DNA of 64,000 nt from Pseudoips prasinana (lineage: Eukaryota; Arthropoda; Insecta; Lepidoptera; Nolidae). The notes under the pieces were generated by a model. The model searched no databases, was not told the origin of the DNA, and saw nothing but the letters and a program-made list of their open reading frames with translations. Positions 43,516 to 52,749 of this stretch are shown one piece after another (position 1 is the first letter of the stretch; the number at the start of each line of letters is the position of its first letter). The DNA lies in contig OX621237.1 in assembly GCA_951640165.1 (NCBI GenBank), forward strand, positions 310,001-374,000, in the 5' to 3' direction. The position numbers and the translations under genes are program-made.

Positions 43516-43577
43516 TTGTTGTATTAAATAATATGTTCAGCTTGTATTCAAGCTGAACATATTATTTAATACAACAA
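43516..43577. repeat. Foldback palindrome P8
   Basis: Perfect 29-nt arms (43516-43544, 43549-43577), 4-nt loop. As with P1/P2, two unrelated palindromes sit almost side by side. Confidence 0.95.
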
Positions 43578-43944
43578 GCCACGTTGAGAGATAAACATAA
43601 TAGAAAGTTTACTTAGCTTTGAATCACTCAGTCTGTTCAGTACGGCAGTTCCAATAGATTCGACACAAATAGCAAAACTGTTAATTTAAATTTGTTCAAA
43701 CTAAATCGTCCCTCCAACGACCGAGAGCTCCGCTCTGGTCAACGTTTCGAACAAGAATGATTCTCAAACCGATCGGGCCACACCTTTTATAATAGACGCC
43801 AAACAAGTGTGAAACGTGTTTATGCGACAAACAAGTATGACGTACACCCGCCCGTCGCGTCGCCACAAAAATGTTTTATTAATACCGTATTTAATTATAA
43901 ATCTACTATTATTTTATCTACTAACATGTAATATATATCCATAG
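43578..43944. other. Spacer, no gene recognised
   Basis: Mixed composition with a GC-richer stretch at 43700-43860 that could be part of a LINE or LTR; no motif found. Confidence 0.35.
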
Positions 43945-45864
43945 CATCAAATGCAGTTGGTGTTGATAATATCACCCGTAATATGATCCTTCCCATCCTT
44001 GAGGAAATCCTTCCTGCCATATGCCACATCCTCAATTCCTCTATTATCCTTGGTGTATTTCCATCGGCTTGGAAAGACGCTTACATCATCCCCCTCCCCA
44101 AAAAGTCCAATCCTTCGGCCTTCTCTGATTTTCGTCCCATTTCAATTCTACCTTTCCTGTCAAAAGTCCTAGAACGCCTCATTCATAAACAGATTAACAG
44201 TTTCCTTAACAAAAACCATCTCCTCAATCCTTTCCAGTCTGGGTTTCGGCCTGGACACAGTACAACTACAGCCCTGGTTCATATTACGGAGGACATTAGA
44301 ACTGGCATGGAACAAGGAAATCTAACGGTACTTTCACTCTTAGGTTTCAGCAACGCGTTTAATATGGTCGATTTTGATATTCTTATCGGAATATTACACT
44401 CTCTTAATGTATCTCCAACGGTAGTTGACTGGCTTCGTAGTTACCTGTCTGGGCGCCGGCAGTGTATACGCATAGATGACACTCTGTCCTCTTGGTGTAG
44501 CACTACTGCAGGCGTGCCTCAGGGTGGCGTTTTATCTCCATTACTTTTTGCAATTTTTATAAATTCTATTTCAAACCAACTTCTTTCCTCCTACCACCTT
44601 TATGCGGACGATTTACAAATCTATTATCAAGCGCCAATTGAAAAACTGCCTGAAGCTATTAATACTCTTAACTCTGACTTGGCTAGAATTAGTAAGTGGA
44701 GCTGTGCTTACGGGCTTAAGGTTAACCCGCAAAAAACCCAGGTTATTCTGATTGGCAGCTCACGTATGATTGCTAAAGTACCTTGGAATCAACTCCCTCA
44801 ACTCCACTTTGGTGGTAGTTTTCTGCAGTGGAGCGACAGTGTTAAAAATCTAGGTGTCCTGTTTGATAATTGTCTAACTTGGAATGTACAGCTGCAGAAT
44901 GTTAGTCGCAAATTATACGCATCGTTTGGCTCATTAAGGAGACTACGTAACTTCTTGCCAATTGCCACCAAAATCACGCTTTCCCAATCTCTGCTGCTCC
45001 CAATACTAGATTATGCAAATGTCAGCTATCTTGATCTCACTGAAAACCAGCTTGATAAACTTGAGCGCCTCCAGAATGTTTGCATTAGATTCATATTTGG
45101 TCTGCGCAAATATGATCACGTTTCAGAATTTCGAAATAAGCTCAAGTGGTTACCTATACGCCTTCGCCGGAATACTCATATTCTATGATTCTTGTACAGT
45201 ATACTGTTTCTTCCGTCTACTCCTTCTTACCTCAAAAACCGATTTTCATTTCTCCATGAATCACATTTCAAGTGCTTAAGATCTACCGAAAATTTAAAAT
45301 TAAAAATGCCAGCTCATTCCACCAGTTTCCTCGACAAATCTTTCTCTGTACAAAGTGTCCGTCTCTGGAATGAGCTTCCAATTACCATAAAGCAAGCTAA
45401 ATCATTGCGTGAATTTAAAAAACTTTTAAAGGATCATTATTTATCACTATCAGTTCATCAGTAGTATATCTTCAATGTAATAGATGACTCCTATTACAGT
45501 ATGTAATTTATATGTATGTATACGATTATATGTAGTTTATAGTATTAGTATATATCTAGTATATTATTTATAAATATTTTAATGTATGTAGTAGAATGCA
45601 TATTAGAATGTATTTTTTTATATTTATTGTAGTTTTGTATGTAGTATGTACCCAAGAGTACCTTTATTAAAACGCTCTGTACACCGGCAACTACCCGTAA
45701 CTTTATCCTTTCTCCTATTTCCTAAGTAGGTTGTCTGGAAGAGATCACATTTTAGTGATAAGACCGCCATTTGTACTGCTCTCTCTTATGTGTATTGTTC
45801 TTGTATTGATCAATTTTTTTGGTGTACAATAAAGAGTTTAATAATTATTAATAATAATAATAAT
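43945..45864 (+). pseudogene. 5'-truncated CR1/jockey-group LINE (RT to tail)
   Basis: The frame 43983-45188 starts within RT (SNAVGVDNITRNM just before it). LLGFSNAFNMVD stands where motif A normally reads LLDFSKAFD, so the catalytic Asp is Gly. Motif B GVPQGGVLSPLLFA (residues 177-190) and motif C YADD (207-210) are intact. A frameshift at ~45190 leads to the C-terminus (45192-45464: SFLDKSFSVQSVRLWNELP, REFKKLLKDHYLS). The 3' UTR holds GGTTGTCTGGAAGAGATCAC and GATAAGACCGCC, known from abundant lepidopteran LINEs, AATAAA, and an (AAT)n tail (45840-45864). Confidence 0.85.
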
Positions 45865-45905
45865 ATATAGTTATATACTTATTATATCGATTCCAAGCTA
45901 ACACG
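45865..45905 (+). repeat. 41-bp direct repeat, left copy
   Basis: Identical to 51131-51171 (starts ATATAGTTATATACTTATTA, ends CCAAGCTAACACG). It follows directly on the LINE tail at 45864. Confidence 0.95.
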
Positions 45906-46449
45906 GCCATACTGACAATACTTCGTCCACGAAGTATTATTTTATTTTATCTTATTTTATTTTGAAAACAAACAGTATTAACAACTTATGATAAGAGACA
46001 GGTTATAACAACCAATTACCAATTATATGTTTTCACAAATGAATACAAAAAATAGCGTGTTTATTTAATATGAGATACAATAATACAACTAAAATGAGAT
46101 AGAGATATTATGCTGGATTATAAAATTACACTTGACAAAGCAACACAGTTATTGAACCAATTCGAACCAATCTTTAGTAAGTGTATGCTTAACTACATGC
46201 GGCTTAGTTGTGAAAAAGTCAAGATCAGAAAAGTCAACCAACTTATTGTTACATTTAGCGGATCTAATAAAAAAAGAGTTTTGTCTGTAGTTTGTATTGC
46301 TGTAGGGGACGTTGAGAAATAGAAAAGGTACCCTGACTGATCTAGTAGGGGGTACGTAATTGTATCTTAGAGAGGAGATGTGGAGAGTCAATGGAAGTTA
46401 TATTATTATAGTATAAATTATTACACACTTGATACAAATCATCAATTAC
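45906..46449. other. AT-rich spacer with short hairpin and (TTTTA)n
   Basis: AATACTTCGT/ACGAAGTATT hairpin (10-nt arms, 45916-45937) followed by a (TTATT)n stretch to 45964. A short plus frame at 46110-46322 is not recognised. Confidence 0.4.
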
Positions 46450-47050
46450 GTTAAATATAAGCATGACCTTATGTTACATGGTTCTGTAACAAACTTCACA
46501 ATCATATTGAAGAACTATTCGTAAAAAACTTAGATCATCTCACCAATAAAGTAAATAACAAAACAGCACTTATTGCTTATCACGGTCTAGTAGTTTCGGT
46601 CTTAAGATTTGGAATAAATTTTTGAGGCAACTGTAGCGAATGAGAAAGTATTTTCAAAGCGCAAAAGTGATGCATAAGAGCAATATTTAAACTTAAAGTT
46701 ACTGATAGTTGTGTGCCTATTTTTAAAGCTCATAATTTGTTAAATTTTCAGCGTCTTTACATATTAGAAGTAGCCAAACTGGTTAAAAGTAATATAATCG
46801 TATTTTCAACGTTAAATGAAACCCGAAAGCGAAACTAACTCAAAGGTAATATAAAAATAAAAATATGTTAAACACCGTAAATCATAAAACCTCCCTCTTA
46901 AAAAAATGTGTTTGGCATGGCACCATTAATCTACAACAAAATTCCATCAGTAATCAAACAGCAACAAGATAACATATTTAAGAATAGACGGATTACTCTA
47001 TTACTCAAAAGGTGCTACTATTCAGTTACGGATAATTTAAATGGTTCATT
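46450..47050 (+). pseudogene. Heavily decayed LINE RT C-terminus
   Basis: Through several stops the plus strand reads YHGLVVSVLRFGINF, KAQK.CIRAIFKLKVTDSCVP and FKAHNLLNFQRLYILEVAKL. The 5795-6835 LINE gives the parallel YHCYVDSLLRYGVIFWS and QKKCVRAICKLKPTESC, so the two are the same family. No frame survives beyond ~40 codons. Confidence 0.6.
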
Positions 47051-47177
47051 CGAATTAGTTTTGTAATTTAATTAGATATAAATTTAATTAAGTAATTTAA
47101 TTGATTTACTATTTAGTCGTAGTTTAGTTTTAAGTCATTGCAATGTTTGCATATAAACAGAGATAAACTTTACGAAA

Positions 47178-48252
47178 TTGTATAGCGTGGACATACCAGA
47201 CAGGGACGAATGGCTAAGCGGTCAAATGTCCCACAAAACTGGCAGTCACGTTTGGTTTACAGATGGCTCAAAGAAAGGCCATAATGTAGGGTGTGGCATT
47301 TACGGACAACTGCCCATACACAGGAGTAGCTTCAACCTGGGTAAAGAGGCCACCATATTCCTGGCTGAACTTTTCGCCATTAACAGATGTGTGGAAATTA
47401 ACCTGGACAGAAAACTAAAGCAACAAAACATCTACATTAACTCAGACAGTCAAGCGACGCTGCTAGCGCTGGACTCTTTTGAATCCAACTCAAAACAAGT
47501 ACAGTGCTGCAAAGAAAATCTGAATTCCCTGGGTCAATTCAACAGAGTCACACTCAGATGGGTACCGGGGCACTCAGTAATAGAAGGAAATGAGAAGGCA
47601 GATGAACTTGCGAACCATTTTGTGGTATTACCAAGCAATGGGCCTACTCTATCCTAATCGATCAATGCACCTCAGCAGCCATGGAACTGTGGAAATCCTC
47701 AGCTGAATCTCTACACTCAAAGGCTGTTATCAGGGGCTACAACAAAAAAAATTCGAAAGAATTACTTGAATTCAAACGTTACAAAACATGTGCGGTAACT
47801 CGAATTCTCACCGGACACTGCAAGCTGAATAAGCACATGTTCAACCTAAAGTTGGCCGACAGCACAATTTGCAGATTCTGCCAAGAATCAGAGGAAACTC
47901 CTTTGCATATTCTGTGCTCGTGCGGGCCGCTAATGCGTTGTAGAAGTATCCACTTAGGAAAGCATATTATGCAACCTGAAGAGATACAAACACTCACTGC
48001 ACAATCAATCTGGGAGTTTTTGGAAGCTGTAGGATTGAGCAGTGAACTTTGACAAAGTCAAGGAGCTCTGCTACAATAGATCGGTAATGGTCGAGGTAGC
48101 AAGATGCCATCAAGGCATCAAGCCCCAAACAATTAATAATTAATAATGTTTGCATGCCAAATTGGCAGAATGTACTCGGTATCTTTTATTATTTTTAACA
48201 TCACATATTGTAATCACCTATATTCTATGCAAAATAAAGAATTATTATTATT
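47178..48252 (+). pseudogene. 5'-truncated LINE with RNase H domain (I/R1-like)
   Basis: The frame 47178-47657 is an RNase H domain with D29 (FTDGSK), E64 (AELFAI), D90 (NSDSQATLLAL) and D142 (GNEKADELA), all four acidic residues present. After a stop at 47655, a second frame (47681-48052) gives ELLEFKRYKTCAVTRILTGH and the C-terminal zinc-like CRFCQESEETPLHILCSC. RNase H downstream of RT marks the I/LOA/R1-type LINEs. The 3' UTR ends with AATAAA (48230) and an (ATT)n tail at 48238-48252. Confidence 0.8.
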
Positions 48253-48255
48253 ATA

Positions 48256-48345
48256 GAACCATCCACGAATAAGTTTAAAGGAATTATTTAAGTCAATTTT
48301 GTGCAGCAGCACATTACAAAATTTATGACCATTTTATTACCAAAA
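48256..48345 (+). pseudogene. Tiny LINE C-terminus fragment
   Basis: Plus reading STNKFKGII.VNFVQQHITKF matches STNKFKRIIKAKLCSRAYYK in the LINE at 32612-33060. Only ~30 codons remain, sandwiched between the tail of one LINE and the RT of an oppositely oriented one. Confidence 0.5.
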
Positions 48346-49871
48346 TTAAAGATATGGCAAAGAATGGGTAGGATCTCATCAAGGATAGGAGTGATCATAT
48401 TACGACTAATGCAGTCACTGCCGATTGAGTTGGAAGTGATAGACAGAACCGATTTCTTAACATCACAAGCAGCAAACTGATTAAATCTAAAAGAGCTATA
48501 ATCAGGGGTTGGAAGTGATGAAAGATTACGTAAGGTATTGCTTAAGGTAGTCCTATCACAACTGGACGAAGGAGTAAAGTGTTGATTTAATGCATTAACA
48601 TCGAAGTTTATAGGAGTTTGATCTTGACGTGATTTTCCAATCCCCATAGAATTTAGAAATTTCCAGACCTTGGCTGGATCACCATTCTCAACAGATTAAT
48701 GGATATGTTGGCGTTGTGCGTTTCTACACACCTTATTGCTGAGACATCTTATAGATACATATTTTTCCCAATTGGTATCACTTGGCCGACTATTTTACCT
48801 AGCTTTAGCTGCAACTTTTTTCCCCATAATAGATTTAATATTATCTGTAAGCCATGGTGCCGGTAAATGTTTAATTTTAATTGGGCGGATAGGAGCATGA
48901 AAGTCATAGAGCTGTGTCAATTGGGACGCAAAATAATTAACTTTGACGTCGATGGAGTCAGCGTTAATAAGCGGTGCCCAATTTATGTCGGTAGCGTCTT
49001 TACGAAGAGCAGTCAGATCCATACCAGCAAAACTGCGCTGCAGAAGGGTCCTTGACTTAGCCTTGGGAGGACGAATTTTGTACGAAACGAATATGAGATC
49101 ATGATATGGAAAAGCTTCCGCCGAGCATTGGCCATGCTTAGAGACTCTTTGAGTTGAAGAAACAAGAATTAAATCTAACAGTGAAGGTGTGGAATTAGGA
49201 AAATGATGCGTGGAATTAAGTGGAAGCAAGACCAAGTTGGTGGAAGCAGCGATAGTGCGTAGAGAATTAGAGCGAGTGTCATTTTTAAAGAGGCATGTAT
49301 TCAAGTCTCCCATGATTATGGTTTGACTATAAGAGGGTGTCATCTGTTAAAGGATATTTTCCAGCGACGAAAAGTAGTTAATGCGCAATGATGGGCAATA
49401 GTAGACACCAAGAAGGGCTTTATAGTGCTGAAGTTCGACCTCTAGGAAAAGGTGCTCACCAGCATTGGACGGTGGAGGTTGTGCCGAGATACTAACTATA
49501 GAAAACGAAATATGAGCTCGTAAGTAGATGGCAACACCGCCACCGCGGCCATGTGTGCGATCGTTTCTGATCAGTTTAAAGCCCGGAAGTGAGTAAGAAG
49601 TAGAAGTTAGACATGGCTTAAGCCAGGATTCTGAAACAAGAATTGCATGAATATTCTTACAGTCAAACGAGGCCAGCATATCAGAATAGTGAGCCGGAAT
49701 ACTTTGTGCATTAATATGGACTACATTAAGATTTTTTGGTACATCAGAGAACTGTGAAGCAAGAGTTTCGGCAAGAGAAGGAATACTAGAAAAACTATCA
49801 TCATCGCTGTTAGCCGAGAAAAAATCATCTAAGTTGCTATCATTACTGCTTTCAGACATAAAACTAAACAA
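48346..49871 (-). pseudogene. CR1/jockey-group LINE ORF2: endonuclease to RT start
   Basis: One continuous minus frame with three in-frame TAA/TAG stops (49347-49349, ~48795-48797, 48696-48698) and no frameshift. Met is likely at 49859 (MSESSNDSNLDDFF). EN motifs: VVHINAQSIPAH, LVSESWLKP (E), GVYYCPS (Y), IIMGDLNTCLF (D/N), and YHDLIFVSY, where SDH is replaced by YHD. Then the linker and RT start (CDVKKSVLSITSNSIGSDCI, MITPILDEILPILCHI), cut at ~48346. The plus LINE at 43945 starts with the homologous block, but the two are only ~73% identical there. Confidence 0.8.
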
Positions 49872-50224
49872 AAAATAATATATTTATATTAACTATATTA
49901 AAATACTCTTCTAACTATATTAAGTACGAATGCACCCACCAGATGAGTGCAGAATAATAGGGTTTTAGTTTAATTACTTACAAACCGTCCGAAGGAACTA
50001 ACACTACATCAACAAGAATAAACACAAAGCAACTGAAAGTAACTAAACGCACGTGACACTTTAGAAATTGTTCATGTCAAAATTGTCAAATAGAATAAAC
50101 TGTGTGGATAATTATTATTGTTGTCATGTAGGTAATTTATAAATAATGATAATTATTGTAGTGTAGGCAAGTGGGAAAGATATAAATGTAAACAAATGTT
50201 AGCAAAACCAAAATAAATGAGAAA
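49872..50224 (-). other. Inter-ORF region of the LINE
   Basis: Separates ORF1 (stop at 50225) from ORF2 on the minus strand; AT-rich, non-coding, longer than the short overlaps seen in the other LINEs here. May hold a deletion or an insertion. Confidence 0.35.
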
Positions 50225-50942
50225 TTACTTTTTCGAGGCCGCCGGCCGTTTGGACTTCGTAGTTTTAGACGGCGCCGCAACCGGTACGGGAGCAGAAACT
50301 GCGGGACATTCTATTTGCTCCAGATCTCTGTAACAGGTCACTTCTTTACGTACCCCGTCAGAGACCATCATGTAAAGACGTCCATCACGAGTGAAGCATT
50401 TATCGACGCCCAGTTGTTCGCGCATTTTCACAAATAATTGGTGACGAGCTTTCGTTAGAAATTCGGAGATTGTGATACCGGATCCTTTAAGCTTTGTCTT
50501 CGACAACCAGATTTTGTCTCGCCGAGTGACATCATGCAACTTTATAAGTATCGGCCTGTGCTTGTTAGAGGTCGCGCGTCCCATTCGATGGCAATGACTA
50601 ATGTCACCAACCGAAAACCCTTCGATCTTCAGTTTGGATTGAATAACTTCCGCTACTAACTTCCCAGTGTCCTCACTCTGCACCTCAGAAACTCCATGGA
50701 CCAAGAGTATTTTTCGTCGTTGCCGCCTCTCCAAATGATCCACAGTTTGCACAGTTTGAGCGAACACCTCTGCCTGCTTTTGGAGGTTATCAAGAGATTC
50801 CAGAACGAATTTTTGAAATGATGAAAAATCTGCAGCCAGGCTAAATGATGGTGTTGGTGATTTATTCAGCTCTTGTTTGAACATTGCCATTTGGGTGGAA
50901 AACAATTCTCTCAGTTGAACAATCTCCAGGACAGATGCCATG
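50225..50942 (-). CDS. LINE ORF1 protein (intact, ~239 aa)
   Basis: The best start is MASVLEIVQLRELF at 50942; an upstream open stretch to 50989 lacks support. Order: a predicted coiled coil (~10-80: LRELFSTQMAMFKQEL, SSFQKFVLESLDNLQKQAEV), an RRM-like domain (RRKILLVHGVSEVQSEDTGK; HRPILIKLHDVTRRDKIWL) and a C-terminal domain (FLTKARHQLFVKMREQLG, TRDGRLYMMVSDGVRKEV) with a basic tail. This is the L1-ORF1p-like (Transposase_22-type) architecture, an RNA-binding trimer in related LINEs. The frame is open although ORF2 is dead. Confidence 0.75.
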
Positions 50943-51130
50943 TTGTAGTTTTGTAATAAGTGCTTAAATAGTGAAAGTAAAACACTCACTGGTAGGTAAT
51001 CAGTTCTAATAAATGATATTTACAGTGCACATAAGTAATTAATTGGATAAACTATATTTTTTACAATTAAAAGTAGAGAGCTAAAAATTATACACCTATT
51101 ATATCAGACTACCCCCGACCAAAAAAAGTA

Positions 51131-51171
51131 ATATAGTTATATACTTATTATATCGATTCCAAGCTAACACG
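51131..51171 (+). repeat. 41-bp direct repeat, right copy
   Basis: Identical to 45865-45905. It follows the 5' flank of the minus-strand LINE (51000-51130). Confidence 0.95.
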
Positions 51172-51560
51172 TGCAAAACAAATACACCTTTGTGTAGACA
51201 TTAAAATCGTGATTGGCTGAGCCAACTGTATCTGTATACCCGCTACCACCGTCGGCGAACGGACATCGATATCTAGTAGCCATGATAGATTCGTCCATTG
51301 ATATTGATGTATCGAAAACCTCACCTGAAAAGCTATTGACGGAGGTAAATAAGAAGTTGGGGATAGTTTTCAACATGAAAAAAGCGTTACGTTAGTATAT
51401 TCATATCGCAGAACAGCGCTGAACCATTAGCAGCGCTAAACATGCCTACCATATTACCAGAGACTACGAACACTTGGCAGGTGATGCCACGACGTGTCGG
51501 AAGATATTAGTTTTTACGCGGAAAAATACCAAGAATTAATCATAGGAAGAGAAGAAACTG
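51172..51560 (+). pseudogene. Unassigned coding-like repeat, shared with 22310-22800
   Basis: The plus frame 51213-51395 (ANGHRYLVAMIDSSIDIDVS, EKLLTEVNKKLGIVFNMKKA) is followed, past a stop, by ISQNSAEPLAALN and NTWQVMPRRVGRY, the same block as in the minus frame 22787-22545. A gag- or ORF1-like protein is possible. Decayed after ~51500. Confidence 0.4.
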
Positions 51561-52228
51561 ATAGAAAATTAAAAGCTCTGGAGCACAAATATGTGCACTT
51601 GGAGACAGTTAGAACAAGGCTTTGGAAGTAAGGATATCTGGAAGTGTACAAGAGAGAGAATAATATCGAAAGTGTAGTAAAAACTAGTAAATAAATTGGG
51701 CCTAGATGCAGGCATGATAAAGGAGATAAAGCGGGTATATGAAGAAAACAAGCGCGTCCCGTAGCGAACTAGAGCCGCGGGCGGTACCCTGTCTGGTGGC
51801 GAGAATAAGCAACGCGAGAGAAAGGCGCCTGTGAGAAGTCACCAATGAGGACATATTGGCCGGTGGAGACAAACAACTTACACCTTTACATAATTACGAA
51901 CTAAAACCTACATTTTAATATATCTGGGTACAAAATGGTAGGTATATTAAGACGATCCGAATAACCCAAAAATAAGATCAATTCGCACGTTCGACGAGAT
52001 AAACCGTTACACTAATACCAAAAGATTTGCAGTGCGTGCATTCGTTATATAAATATCATACACCGCATACAACACATAATATTATATATATAATATTTTT
52101 AGGAATTAAAAGGATTTTATCGTAAAAAAGAGGTCTTAAGAAAATCACAGATGACAGTAACACGAGGTTAGATCTTATTAAATTTGGATGGCAACAAGCA
52201 GCACTTGGGTTCTTTATACCAATTCTGA
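51561..52228. other. Decayed repeat DNA, no gene
   Basis: No frame longer than 60 codons. A 22-bp phrase (TTTAGGAATTAAAAGGATTT) occurs at ~52098 and again at ~52229, at the 3' edge of the Jockey LINE. Confidence 0.35.
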
Positions 52229-52749
52229 TTTTAGGAATTAAAAGGATTTATTAATAAAAAGAGATTTATTCACACTTCAGAATAAATAATTTAGAAATCA
52301 ACAACAATTTTCTTATGACAAATCACTTATCACGACAACCATAGTAACCACTACACTTGGGTTTGAAATTAATCGTTACGTAATCCGGCAGAGTTCCGCA
52401 CGCGTCGATGTCTGGTCCCAAAAGAGAGAGAGGTCTGACTCGGGTCATCTCACGTCCCCTTACGGGGGCGGAGGAATCAGGTGCAGGGCGTTGGCCCTCT
52501 GCCTGAGGTGACTGTCGCTGCCCGTAAATACGGGCAGGTGGTTGGGGTAGCTAATTTGAGCTGCGGTGTGTTACCCTGGAGGGTGGTTTATGGCTTGCGC
52601 CGATACATGTGTATCCAGCCTAGACTGGGACAGCAGTGAGGGGGTTTGAAGTTGGCCACCCCTTTCTTCACGATGTCGGGAGATCAAGGCCCTACCAGGT
52701 GAGACACCGTTAGGTGAGGCCCAGCAGGAGCCGATCTACTACCGACATC

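Noticed and set aside
43945..50942. Twin-priming or simple inversion joining the plus LINE 3' half (43945) and the minus LINE 5' half (48346)
   Set aside because: Order of the halves is wrong for twin priming, and the ~90-bp overlap is only about 73% identical, so they come from two different copies.
45865..51171. 41-bp repeats as the target-site duplication of a single LINE
   Set aside because: The enclosed block holds three or more LINE pieces in both orientations and no 3' tail at the inner left border; kept only as an open observation.
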